Positions 1-7,964 of a DNA stretch of 13,714 nucleotides are shown here, one piece after another. Where the stretch lies: positions 1 through 13,714 of the forward strand of contig DSBO01000088.1 in the NCBI GenBank assembly GCA_011046015.1, written 5' to 3'. This DNA comes from Thioalkalivibrio sp. (GTDB taxonomy: Bacteria > Pseudomonadota > Gammaproteobacteria > SpSt-1174). The notes below the pieces were generated by a model. That model was not told the DNA's origin. It ran no database searches and saw only the letters and a program-made list of their open reading frames with translations. The stretch's first letter is position 1. Each line of letters opens with the position of its first letter. The position numbers and the translations under genes are program-made.

Positions 1-2
1 AA

Positions 3-98
3 CTTGCGACTTGCGACTTGCGACTTGCGACTTGCGACTTGCGACTTGCGACTTGCGACTTGCGACTTGCGACTTGCGACTTGCGACTTGCGACTTGA
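3..98. repeat. Heptanucleotide tandem array (CTTGCGA x13 plus partial copy)
   Basis: The unit CTTGCGA is repeated 13 times without a mismatch at 3-93, then decays after a partial copy (CTTGA, 94-98). Base 1 already breaks the period, so the array may start here or continue beyond a variant unit outside the window. It lies just past the stop codon of the minus-strand SulP gene, so it would be copied into that transcript's 3' end as TCGCAAG repeats. Seven is not a multiple of three, so every frame across it reads the same heptapeptide-type repeat. The perfection suggests recent slippage expansion. There is no spacer between units, so it is not a CRISPR. Function unknown. Confidence 0.95.
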
Positions 99-101
99 AA
101 C

Positions 102-1901
102 TCACCCCGCCCACCGCCGAGCCATCTTCAGCGCGCCGTCGAGCTCACGTGCATAGGCGAATCCACCGCGCGTGGTGCGCACGCCGGCGCGACGGAGCTT
201 GGCGATGATCCGCGGCTGCAGGCCGACGAAGATCAGGCCGATTCCGCGACGGCGCATCTGTGCCAGCATGGTCTCGATCGCGACCAGGCCCGTGGCATCG
301 AGGCTGGTGACGTCCTGCATGTCGACGATGATGACCTTCACGCTGCTGTCGACGACGTGCAGCACATCCACGGCCTTTTCTGCAGCCCCGAAGAACAGTG
401 GGCCGTTCATGTCGAACACCGCCACCGCGGGTGGCAGGTCCTCGGGACGACGCAGCTCGCGCTGCTCGATGCGCCGCGCCCCCGTGACCTGGGCCATGCG
501 CCGGATGAAGAGCCCGGCCGCCAGACCGATGCCGACCGCCACGGCGACCACCATGTCGAACAGCACGGTGAGTCCGAAGCTCGTGAGCAGGACCGCCACA
601 TCACCGCCGGGCGCAGAGCGCAGGGTACGCACGAAGTGGCGGGCCTCGCTCATGTTCCAGGCGACGATGAACAACAAGGCAGCGAGTGCGGCCATCGGCA
701 CCATCCCCAACACGCCCGCCAGGCTCACCACCGCCACCAGTATGGTGAGTGAATGGAACACGGCCGCCAGCGGCGAGACAGCGCCACTGCGAATGCTGGT
801 GGCGGTACGAGCGATCGCGGCCGTGGCGGTGATGCCGCCGAACAGCGGCGCGATCAGGTTACCAAGCCCCTGCCCCACCAGTTCGCTGTTGGGGTCGTGG
901 CGGGTCTGGGTAACGCCGTCAGCCACGCTGGCACAGAGCAGCGACTCGATGGCGCCGAGCACGGCGATGGCAATGGCGGGCGCCAGCAACTCACGAATCA
1001 GTGTAAAACTGATGACCAGCGGCTCGCCGCCCGGCCCGGGCAGTTGCCAGGGCAGCACCAGCGCAGGCGGTACCGGGGGGATACCCGCCCCCTGGCGTTC
1101 TCCCACCACCCAGCTGAAGCTCGAGGCAATGGTGCTGACCGTGTGTGCATCGATGAACTGGTTGACGAGCCACCCCGCCAGCGCCGCAAGCACCAGCGCC
1201 ACCAGAGGCCCCGGCAACGGCAGGCGAAGGCGTGCAGACAGGCGTGGCCAGGCCAGCAGCACCGCCAGCGTGAAGGCGCCGATGCCGAGCTCGGCCACCT
1301 GCAAGGAAGGCAGGGCCTCGACGATCAACCCGATGTTGTCGATAAAGTGCTCGCTCGACCCCGAAAGGCGCAGGCCGAGAAAGCCCGGCACCTGCAGGGT
1401 GGCGATGACCACGGCAATGCCCGCGGTGAAGCCGATGATCACGGGGTGTGGCACGTAGCGAATCAGCGCGCCCATGCGCGTCACCCCCAGCGCGACGAGG
1501 ATCACACCGGCCATCAGCGTGGCCACCATCAAGCCGCCGACCCCGTACTGCTGCACGATCGGGAACAGGATGGCGACAAAGGCCGCCGTCGGCCCGCTGA
1601 TGTTGTAACGCGAGCCGCCGGCCAGTGCGGTGACGATACCGGCGATGATCGCGGTGTACAGCCCATGCTGCGGCGGCACGCCAATGGCGATCGCCAGCGC
1701 CATGGAAAGGGGCAGGGCCACGATACCCACCGTCACGCCGGCCAGGACATCCCGCCGGAACTCGGCCGCACCATAGCCCGCGCGCCAGGCCGCGCGTATC
1801 CCGGCGCCAAACGCCGGCCAGTGCCTGAAAGGATTTCGGTACTGCAAGTGCTCGGTTCCTGAAAACGCCCCATCTCGCCCGATGGTGAGTTTGGAAAGCA
1901 T
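102..1901 (-). CDS. SulP family anion permease with C-terminal STAS domain
   Basis: This is an inner-membrane secondary transporter of the SulP (SLC26-like) family. Known members move sulfate, bicarbonate or C4-dicarboxylates, and the substrate cannot be read from the sequence. The protein has 599 residues, a normal length for the family. After a short cytoplasmic N-terminus (about 1-50), hydrophobic helices run to about residue 465 and include the SulP signature around SGPTAAFVAIL. The last 130 residues form a STAS domain, with a first strand near FDMNGPLFF and the conserved loop DVTSLDATGL. The ATG at 1901 has no clear Shine-Dalgarno sequence. A TTG at residue 19, preceded by AGGA, is an alternative start that would not affect the transmembrane core. 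It is a single gene divergent from the CZB gene, and the heptamer array lies immediately downstream. Confidence 0.93.
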   Translation of the reverse strand: MLSKLTIGRDGAFSGTEHLQYRNPFRHWPAFGAGIRAAWRAGYGAAEFRRDVLAGVTVGIVALPLSMALAIAIGVPPQHGLYTAIIAGIVTALAGGSRYNISGPTAAFVAILFPIVQQYGVGGLMVATLMAGVILVALGVTRMGALIRYVPHPVIIGFTAGIAVVIATLQVPGFLGLRLSGSSEHFIDNIGLIVEALPSLQVAELGIGAFTLAVLLAWPRLSARLRLPLPGPLVALVLAALAGWLVNQFIDAHTVSTIASSFSWVVGERQGAGIPPVPPALVLPWQLPGPGGEPLVISFTLIRELLAPAIAIAVLGAIESLLCASVADGVTQTRHDPNSELVGQGLGNLIAPLFGGITATAAIARTATSIRSGAVSPLAAVFHSLTILVAVVSLAGVLGMVPMAALAALLFIVAWNMSEARHFVRTLRSAPGGDVAVLLTSFGLTVLFDMVVAVAVGIGLAAGLFIRRMAQVTGARRIEQRELRRPEDLPPAVAVFDMNGPLFFGAAEKAVDVLHVVDSSVKVIIVDMQDVTSLDATGLVAIETMLAQMRRRGIGLIFVGLQPRIIAKLRRAGVRTTRGGFAYARELDGALKMARRWAG

Positions 1902-2306
1902 AACAGGGCAACTCGACCCCCGGAAATGACCTGGAGCAACACCGGCGCAAGTCGGCGGTGGCAGCCTGTAGATGGAACGAAGCGAAACCCGGGGCGGCGT
2001 GTCGCCTGTCAGCGTTGGCCTCGACGTTTCTGGAAGGCATCATTTAGACGTGTGACAGGACACCAGACCCGGACTACGCAACTGCGCGCCCCTCCCGGGC
2101 AGAGTCCTCGACAATCCCTGACCCAGATCAAGCAGGCGCCCGACCGCCATCGACGCGCCACGATGCAAGCACTAGCTTAACCCATGAACACCCGGGCCTA
2201 TGCCGCCCGGGACTCCGCCGGCCGGGGTACAGACGTTCACGACGACACGGGCCACCGACGGCAAGCGCACTCTGACAGGCAACTTCATGTTGCGAGAGGT
2301 GAACAC
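1902..2306. other. Divergent intergenic spacer between SulP and CZB genes
   Basis: This 405-bp spacer should hold the promoters of both flanking genes. I see no convincing -35/-10 pair. A 7-bp inverted repeat (CCCGGGC, 2191-2197, with GCCCGGG, 2205-2211) and a short GCAAC/GTTGC repeat (2279-2283 and 2289-2293) lie upstream of the CZB gene, the latter touching its ribosome-binding site. Open frames here are GC-rich artefacts with no recognisable domain. Confidence 0.5.
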
Positions 2307-2690
2307 ATGGCGAAAAAGGGTGAGGACTTTGACTTCATGGCGGCCATCGAGGCCCATGTACGCTGGAAAGTGCGTCTCGAGGCCCACATCGCCGGCAACG
2401 GCACGGAGGAACTGAGCCCCGAGATCGTGGGGCGCGACGACCAGTGCGTGCTGGGCAAGTGGATCCATGGCAGCGGCGGGACGGCCTATGCATCCCACCC
2501 GGGTTTCGACGAGCTGCGGGAAACCCACGCGCAATTTCACCGGAACGCGGCCCGCATCATCGAGCTGGCCAACGCCGGCAACACCGAGCAGGCGATGGCC
2601 TCGCTCAACCAGGGCGAGTACGCGAGCTGTTCGGCGAAGGTCAAGTCCAAGCTCGCCCGGCTTTCGCCGGAGCTTGATTACGGCGAATAG
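2307..2690 (+). CDS. Stand-alone CZB (chemoreceptor zinc-binding) domain protein
   Basis: This is a 127-residue soluble protein made of essentially one CZB domain. In this family one Cys and three His bind zinc, and the domain normally sits at the C-terminus of chemoreceptors or diguanylate cyclases, where it senses zinc or hypochlorous acid. The expected ligands are visible: H17, C47 in the RDDQCVLGKW motif, and H74 and H78 in THAQFH. There is no transmembrane segment, methyl-accepting domain or GGDEF domain, so any output must come from a partner protein. The ATG at 2307 is preferred over the in-frame start at 2184 because GAGAGGTG precedes it at good spacing and the extra 41 residues are low-complexity and outside the domain. 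No chemotaxis gene is present in the window. Confidence 0.88.
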   Translation: MAKKGEDFDFMAAIEAHVRWKVRLEAHIAGNGTEELSPEIVGRDDQCVLGKWIHGSGGTAYASHPGFDELRETHAQFHRNAARIIELANAGNTEQAMASLNQGEYASCSAKVKSKLARLSPELDYGE

Positions 2691-3132
2691 GACACGGGCA
2701 TGCGTGCGGCGCCGGCCTATTCGATGAAGACCCGGCCGTCGGCCTGACGCGGATGCTGCAGGCGGTCGTGGCTGTCGATGCCGGCGACGGCAGACGCGTC
2801 GCCCGTGTCCTGCGCACCGTGACAGCTCAGGCCGACCATCACGTGCTTACCATCGCCTGCATGACGATGCCCCTACCCGCGCCAGCACTGGAGGCCATCC
2901 CCGGCAGCATGAACCTGTATGCGTTTCACAACCGAGGCCGGCGAACCGCATGGCGCGAGGGGCATTACGTGAAGGCCAACAACCTCGCTTTTCATGCAGA
3001 AATTTGAGTGAGAACGTCACATACAGCAGACTTCGGGCAGGCCTAATCTGCCAGGAAACCGGAGACGCATCGCCCGCACTTTCGAGCCACGCGAGCCGGT
3101 TCCGAACGAGCCCATAGCCCGAGGACACGAAC
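2691..3132. other. Unassigned spacer upstream of the persulfide dioxygenase gene
   Basis: No gene can be assigned in these 442 bp. Two frames stay open. One is on the plus strand (2753-3007, 84 residues, no SD). The other, on the minus strand (down to a TAG at 2717-2719), encodes a peptide containing GLSCHGAQDTGD that resembles a haem-protein fragment but lacks the first Cys of CxxCH. I recognise neither as a family. The spacer could hold a degraded gene, and it must contain the promoter and leader of the gene at 3133. Confidence 0.4.
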
Positions 3133-3885
3133 ATGATCTTTCGCCAGTTGTACGAACCCGATTCCAGCACCTACACCTACCTGCTCGGCTGCCCGAAAAC
3201 GCGGCAGGCCGTGCTGATCGACCCGGCCCTGGACACGGTCGAACGCGATCTGAAGGTACTCGAGGAACTCGACCTGACGCTCGCCTGGACAGTAGACACC
3301 CATCACCATGCCGACCACCTCACCGGCGCGAGCGTGCTGCGTAGCCGCACCGGCTGCAAGGTCGCCTATCCGGCGGTGGAGATGCCGGCGTGCGCCGATG
3401 TCGGCCTGAAGGAAGGCGAACCGCTGACGGTGGGTTCCATCACGCTGCACCCGCTGTTCACGCCCGGCCACACCTCGCATCATCACTGCTACCGCGTCGA
3501 TACCGACGCGCACACGTTGCTCTTTACCGGCGATGCGCTGCTGATCGAGGCCTGCGGGCGTACCGATTTCCAGTCCGGCGATGCGCACACGCTGTATCAC
3601 AGCGTGCACGACAAGCTGTTCAGCCTGCCGGACGACACCATCGTCTATCCCGGCCACGACTACGAGGGGCGCTACATCTCCACCATCGCGCAGGAAAAGA
3701 AGCGCAACCCGCGCCTCGGCGGCGACAAGAGTGAGGCCGAGTTCGTCGCCATCATGGACGGGCTCGACCTGCCCTACCCGCGCAAGATCGATTTCGCCGT
3801 GCCGGGTAACGAGCAGTGCGGCAAGTGCCCGGAGAATGTTCCGGCGGAATACCGCAAGCCCTGCGAGCTGCACGACCAGGGTTAG
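3133..3885 (+). CDS. ETHE1-like persulfide dioxygenase (MBL-fold Fe(II) enzyme)
   Basis: Members of this metallo-beta-lactamase-fold subfamily oxidise glutathione persulfide (GSSH) with O2 to sulfite and glutathione, a cytosolic step in sulfide and sulfane-sulfur oxidation. The 250-residue length is typical. Visible motifs are THHHADH (56-62), TPGHTSHH (110-117), TGDALLIEACGRTDFQ (132-147) and YPGHDYEG (172-179). By alignment with human ETHE1 the iron ligands are H57, H113 and D134. The CGRTDFQ loop is characteristic of persulfide dioxygenases rather than glyoxalase II. The tail has CGKC (residues 233-236) and a further Cys near the end. The gene stands alone on the plus strand, 442 bp after the CZB gene, and converges on the DUF3775 gene. 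No rhodanese or SQR gene is in view, so its pathway partners are unknown here. Confidence 0.93.
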   Translation: MIFRQLYEPDSSTYTYLLGCPKTRQAVLIDPALDTVERDLKVLEELDLTLAWTVDTHHHADHLTGASVLRSRTGCKVAYPAVEMPACADVGLKEGEPLTVGSITLHPLFTPGHTSHHHCYRVDTDAHTLLFTGDALLIEACGRTDFQSGDAHTLYHSVHDKLFSLPDDTIVYPGHDYEGRYISTIAQEKKRNPRLGGDKSEAEFVAIMDGLDLPYPRKIDFAVPGNEQCGKCPENVPAEYRKPCELHDQG

Positions 3886-3897
3886 GCCCGCGTGCGC

Positions 3898-3921
3898 GAG
3901 GCCGGGCGAACGCCCGGCCTC
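3898..3921. terminator. Bidirectional hairpin between convergent genes
   Basis: A perfect 11-bp inverted repeat, GAGGCCGGGCG / CGCCCGGCCTC, with a 2-base centre fills the gap between the stop of the persulfide dioxygenase (3885) and the stop of the DUF3775 gene (3922). It is symmetrical and placed to end transcription from both sides. There is no long T-tract on either strand, so efficiency as an intrinsic terminator is uncertain. Confidence 0.7.
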
Positions 3922-4308
3922 CTATTCCTCGCAGCGATAGCCGAGCGCCGCCAGGCCTTCCTCGAGGTAGTCGGCCAGCAGCGGGTGTGCGATGAGATAA
4001 CGCGCCGTTTCCGGCGTCGCCTGCTCGGCGGCCTCGGCGACCGCGCCCAGCCACTCGGTGGGGCCGAAGTCGTCGCGCCCCACCCACATGAGAGCGACCA
4101 CCTCGTGCTGCTGGTCGGGCTCGAGGTCGTCGATGGTAGCGGCGAACTCCGCGAGGCAGGCGTCGTCGACATGATCTGCCAGCACCTGGCGCGCCCAGTC
4201 CTCGGCCGGACTGGTGGGCACCTCGGGGATGACCACCTCCTCCTTGGCGTGGAACTCGCGCGCCTTGGCGATGAGGAAGCAAACCGTTTCGGGATTGATA
4301 TTCAACAT
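3922..4308 (-). CDS. DUF3775 family protein
   Basis: This is a 128-residue acidic soluble protein of unknown function that I recognise as DUF3775. Typical segments are the N-terminal INPETVCFLIAKAREF, a central region rich in Asp and Glu (DDACLAEFAATIDDL), a VALMWVGRDD stretch and the C-terminal LLADYLEEGLAALGYRCEE. There is no signal peptide or transmembrane helix. The ATG at 4308 is chosen because AAGGAGACAG lies just upstream and the protein then begins at the family's usual N-terminus; a longer in-frame opening to 4458 adds unrelated residues. It lies 168 bp downstream of the zinc-ribbon gene on the same strand, so it may be its own unit. Function unknown. Confidence 0.85.
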   Translation of the reverse strand: MLNINPETVCFLIAKAREFHAKEEVVIPEVPTSPAEDWARQVLADHVDDACLAEFAATIDDLEPDQQHEVVALMWVGRDDFGPTEWLGAVAEAAEQATPETARYLIAHPLLADYLEEGLAALGYRCEE

Positions 4309-4429
4309 GGACTGTCTCCTTCTGTCTCCCTGCGGGAAAACCACAGGCTGGAACGACACGGCGCCGAGATGACCTGAGACAGGTGTCCGGTCTGCCGCAT
4401 CCTGCGAATGTTGCGGGCAGCCCACGTGC

Positions 4430-4456
4430 GCCCGGCGAGACAGCGCGACGCCGGGC
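4430..4456 (-). terminator. Possible hairpin terminator after the zinc-ribbon gene
   Basis: A perfect 8-bp inverted repeat (GCCCGGCG, 4430-4437; CGCCGGGC, 4449-4456) with an 11-base loop starts 20 bp after the zinc-ribbon stop codon. There is no T-run, so it may be a weak terminator or a 3'-stabilising hairpin. It separates this gene from DUF3775. Confidence 0.4.
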
Positions 4457-4476
4457 ACGATACCGCGTCGGCGTGA

Positions 4477-4665
4477 TCAGACCTTGTGCTTCTTCAGCCA
4501 CAACGCGTGGTGTTCGGAGCCGACCCGTAGCATCCGGGCTCCGCACGCGGGGCAGCGCTCGTCCTGGCAGGGCACCCCCTGGCGATGCGGGGTACGTGCC
4601 TCGCACTTGGGGCAGATGCACTCCCCGCCGGCACCCATGTCGTGCTTTCGTTGTCCCGAGGTCAT
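4477..4665 (-). CDS. Small six-cysteine zinc-ribbon protein
   Basis: This 62-residue protein has six cysteines. C18-x2-C21 and C38-x2-C41 form the two knuckles of a zinc ribbon, and C16 and C33 are extra. The pattern CPKCxAxTPHxxGxPC...CPxCGxxM is common among tiny rubredoxin- or zinc-ribbon-like proteins of unknown role in sulfur- and metal-metabolising bacteria. The C-terminus is basic (LKKHKV). GGGAGG at good spacing supports the ATG at 4665. The gene begins 66 bp after the MacB-type permease stop on the same strand and may be its last operon member or an independent gene. Metal (zinc, iron or Fe-S) cannot be decided from sequence. Confidence 0.8.
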   Translation of the reverse strand: MTSGQRKHDMGAGGECICPKCEARTPHRQGVPCQDERCPACGARMLRVGSEHHALWLKKHKV

Positions 4666-4730
4666 GCGCTCCCTCCCCCGCAGGTGATGAACAGGACGAG
4701 TCGCGCTGGCCGCAACGGCCCTCGCACCCG

Positions 4731-5945
4731 TTATTCGTAGCGTAGCGCCTCGATGGGGCGAAGTCGCGCGGCCTTGCGCGCGGGGTGCATGCCAAAGAAC
4801 ACGCCAACCAGGACGGCAAAGGCAAAGGCGAGTGCCACCGACCAGGGCGTGATGCGGATGGAGAACTGCGAGACCTCGCCAAGCAGCAGGCCGCCGCCCA
4901 CCCCGAGCAGGACCCCGATCACGCCGCCCGCCCCGCTCAGCACCAGTGATTCGAGCAGGAACTGCCAGAGGATGTCGCGACGACGCGCGCCCAGCGCCAT
5001 GCGGATACCGATCTCGCGGGTGCGCTCGGTGACCGACACCAGCATGATGTTCATGATGCCGATGCCGCCAACCAGCAGCGAGACCGAGGCGATGGAGCCC
5101 AGCAGCCAGGTGAAGACCCGCGCGCTCTCGCTGGTGGCCGCGGCCAGCTCGGCGCGATTGTAGATGCGAAAGTCGTCCTCCTGCCCTGGCTGCAGGCGAT
5201 GGCGCTGGCGCAGCACGCGGGCCACCTCGTCCTCCAGGCGGCTGGCCGCCGGTGCACCCGTGGTCTCGATCTCGATGCCGTGGATGTAGGTGATGCCGAG
5301 CAGCTTGCGCTGCACGGTGGTGAGCGGCATGACGATGCTGTCGTCCTGATCCGTGCCCCAGGCACTGGCGCCCTTGGGCGCCAGCACGCCGAGCACGCGG
5401 CAGGCCAGCCCCTTGACCAGGATGGTGTGCCCGACCGGGCTCACCACGCCGAACAGCTCACGCGCCACCGTGCGCCCGAGTACGCAGACGTGGTCGGCCG
5501 CCACGACGTGGCGCTCGCTCAGGAACTCGCCCTCCTCCAGCGTCCAGCTGCGCACCGAGAGCCAGTCGGGGGTGACGCCCTCGATCGAGGTACCCCAGTT
5601 GGCGCCCCCGTAACGCACTTGCTGCGAGGTGCGCACGTTGGGCGAAACGGCCACCACGCCGGGCAGGTCCGCGAGCGCCAGCGCATCCTCGTAGACAAGC
5701 GTGCTCACGGTGCCCACGCCGGTACGCACGCCGCCGCGCGTGACGCTGCCGGCGCGTACCGTCAGGCTGGAGCTGCCCATGCTCTCGAGCTGCGCGGCGA
5801 TGCGCGCCTGGGCACCCGTGCCCACCGCCACCATCGCGATCACCGACGCCACACCGATGATGACACCCAGCGCGGTGAGCATGGCGCGTGTCTTGTTGCG
5901 CCACAGCGCGCGGATCGCCAGTTGCAGTGCCGTGCCCCAGTACAT
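4731..5945 (-). CDS. MacB-type ABC transporter permease (FtsX fold)
   Basis: This 404-residue inner-membrane permease has the MacB/FtsX topology: an N-terminal cytoplasmic helix, TM1 (about 22-43), a large periplasmic MacB_PCD domain (about 44-275), then TM2 (about 280-305), TM3 (about 330-356) and TM4 (about 366-386). The cytoplasmic loop TREIGIRMALGARRRDI after TM2 is the family's coupling motif, and the C-terminus ends PIEALRYE, also typical. Such systems are mechanotransmission exporters that push periplasmic substrates through a TolC-like channel. In E. coli MacB the ATPase and permease are fused; here they are separate genes with a 2-bp gap. The ATG at 5945 gives the canonical start; the open frame continues further upstream only because it reads through the ATPase gene. 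Substrate unknown. Confidence 0.93.
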   Translation of the reverse strand: MYWGTALQLAIRALWRNKTRAMLTALGVIIGVASVIAMVAVGTGAQARIAAQLESMGSSSLTVRAGSVTRGGVRTGVGTVSTLVYEDALALADLPGVVAVSPNVRTSQQVRYGGANWGTSIEGVTPDWLSVRSWTLEEGEFLSERHVVAADHVCVLGRTVARELFGVVSPVGHTILVKGLACRVLGVLAPKGASAWGTDQDDSIVMPLTTVQRKLLGITYIHGIEIETTGAPAASRLEDEVARVLRQRHRLQPGQEDDFRIYNRAELAAATSESARVFTWLLGSIASVSLLVGGIGIMNIMLVSVTERTREIGIRMALGARRRDILWQFLLESLVLSGAGGVIGVLLGVGGGLLLGEVSQFSIRITPWSVALAFAFAVLVGVFFGMHPARKAARLRPIEALRYE

Positions 5946-5947
5946 GG

Positions 5948-6625
<678 letters not shown>

Positions 6626-6627
6626 GA

Positions 6628-7815
6628 TCAGAACAGGCGGATGCCGCGCGGCCCGGTGCGCTGGTCGTTGCGCCGCGGCAGGGCGACCGGCATTCCGGCC
6701 TCGATGTTTGCGCCGCGGATCTCGGTCTCCTGCTCGCCGGCCAGGCCCAGCTCGACGATGCGCGGCTCCAGGCCCTGCGCACCCGGCGTCCAGACGATCC
6801 CCTGCGTGGACTGCAGTTCCTCGCGCAGGGCCCTGAGCGTGGCGGCGTCCAGCGTCTCGGGCACGAAACGCAACGCGGTGTTGGGCACCTTGAGCGTGTC
6901 CCGCCGCTCGTCCACCTGGATGGCGACCGTGGCGGTCATGCCGGGCTTGAGGGCAAGATCCTGGTTGTCGACATGGATGATGCAGTTGTACTTCACCACG
7001 CCGGCCTCGACCGTGGGCTGCAGGCGCACCTGTGACAGCTCGCCCGTGAAACTCCGCCCCGGGTAGGCGAATACGGTGAAGCGCACCGGCTGGCCTTCGG
7101 CGATGGCGCCGATGAAGGCCTCGTCCACCTCGGTCTCGATCTGCATCTGGCGCAGGTCCTGGGCGATGGTGAACAGCGTCGGCGCCTGCAGGCTCGCGGC
7201 CACGGTCTGCCCGACGTCCACGTCGCGCGAGATCACCACACCGTCGATGGGGGCATGGATGGTGGTATTGGAGAGATTCAGGCGCTCGTGCTCGAGCGCG
7301 GCGGTGGCCTGCGCCACGGCCGCGCCGGCGACCCGGTGATCGACCACCGCCGCATCCACCGCAAAGCGTGCGGCGTCCAGTTCGCTTTCGGAGACCATCT
7401 GGCGCGCCTGCAGCTCGGCGATGCGCGCGAGGTTACGCCGCGCATCGAGCACGGACACCCAGGCCCGGTCGCGCGCGGCCTCGGCGCTCTTGAGGCTGGC
7501 CTCGGCCTGGGCGACGCGCGCCCGGAACAGCGCGGGATCGATCTGCGCGATCACGTCGCCCTGTGACACGGGGGAATTGAAGTCGGCAGGCAGCGACTCG
7601 ATGGTGCCCGAGACCTGGCTGCCCACCAGCACGGTCACCAGCGGGTTGAGGGTACCGGTGGCCGACACCGTGGCGACCAGGTCACCGCGCGACACCTCGC
7701 CGAGGGAATGGCCGGCGGCCGGGGCCTCCTCGCGCAGGGCGAGGTAGGCGATGCCGGCGACGACCAGCAGGATCACCGCCAGCGCGGGAAACAGACGACG
7801 AAGACTCTGGCGCAT
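6628..7815 (-). CDS. MacA/HlyD-type periplasmic adaptor protein (membrane fusion protein)
   Basis: This 395-residue adaptor is the first gene of the tripartite exporter. It has a short basic N-terminus and one membrane anchor (about 8-27) with no lipobox. A lipoyl/biotinyl half-motif follows (about 55-95, with SGTIESLPADFNSPVSQGDVIAQIDP). Next come an alpha-helical coiled-coil hairpin rich in Ala, Arg and Glu (about 97-190) and the second lipoyl half (IHAPIDGVVISRDVDVGQTV). The C-terminus holds beta-barrel and membrane-proximal domains. The adaptor bridges the MacB-type permease to an outer-membrane TolC-type channel, which is not encoded in this window. GGAAGGG lies upstream of the ATG at 7815. 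A small GC hairpin (7835-7850) is in the leader. Confidence 0.92.
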   Translation of the reverse strand: MRQSLRRLFPALAVILLVVAGIAYLALREEAPAAGHSLGEVSRGDLVATVSATGTLNPLVTVLVGSQVSGTIESLPADFNSPVSQGDVIAQIDPALFRARVAQAEASLKSAEAARDRAWVSVLDARRNLARIAELQARQMVSESELDAARFAVDAAVVDHRVAGAAVAQATAALEHERLNLSNTTIHAPIDGVVISRDVDVGQTVAASLQAPTLFTIAQDLRQMQIETEVDEAFIGAIAEGQPVRFTVFAYPGRSFTGELSQVRLQPTVEAGVVKYNCIIHVDNQDLALKPGMTATVAIQVDERRDTLKVPNTALRFVPETLDAATLRALREELQSTQGIVWTPGAQGLEPRIVELGLAGEQETEIRGANIEAGMPVALPRRNDQRTGPRGIRLF

Positions 7816-7876
7816 GCAAGCCCTTCCGGTTCAGGCGCCCGAGCGGGCGCGTCAGTCCTGAGTCAGAGTGTAAACG

Positions 7877-7919
7877 AACGCGGGACCAGGCGGCCGCGGG
7901 CGGACATCGGTCCCGCGTT
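7877..7919 (-). terminator. Inverted repeat, likely terminator of the GST gene
   Basis: Arms of 11 bp match perfectly (AACGCGGGACC at 7877-7887 and GGTCCCGCGTT at 7909-7919) around a 21-base loop. On the minus strand the hairpin follows the GST stop (7965) by about 45 bp and is trailed by CGTTTAC, a short T-rich stretch. It lies between GST and the exporter operon, so the two are probably separate transcription units. It could alternatively be an operator for the operon, since it sits about 60-100 bp upstream of the adaptor start. Confidence 0.5.
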
Positions 7920-7964
7920 GCCTGGCCCGCAACCATCGCCAGATTGCGCCTGCCTGCCTGAACC

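Noticed and set aside
1..98. CRISPR-like array
   Set aside because: Units are 7 bp and directly adjacent with no spacers; this is a simple tandem repeat.
172..1862. Long plus-strand open frames (172-1458 and 753-1862) opposite the SulP gene
   Set aside because: Arg/Ala/Pro- and His-rich shadow translations of a clear SulP coding sequence; no domain, no ribosome-binding site.
991..2043. 350-residue minus-strand frame overlapping SulP
   Set aside because: Out-of-frame shadow of SulP with His/Arg-rich composition; no family resemblance.
3043..3873. 276-residue minus-strand frame opposite the persulfide dioxygenase
   Set aside because: Fully overlaps a motif-verified gene and shows no domain.
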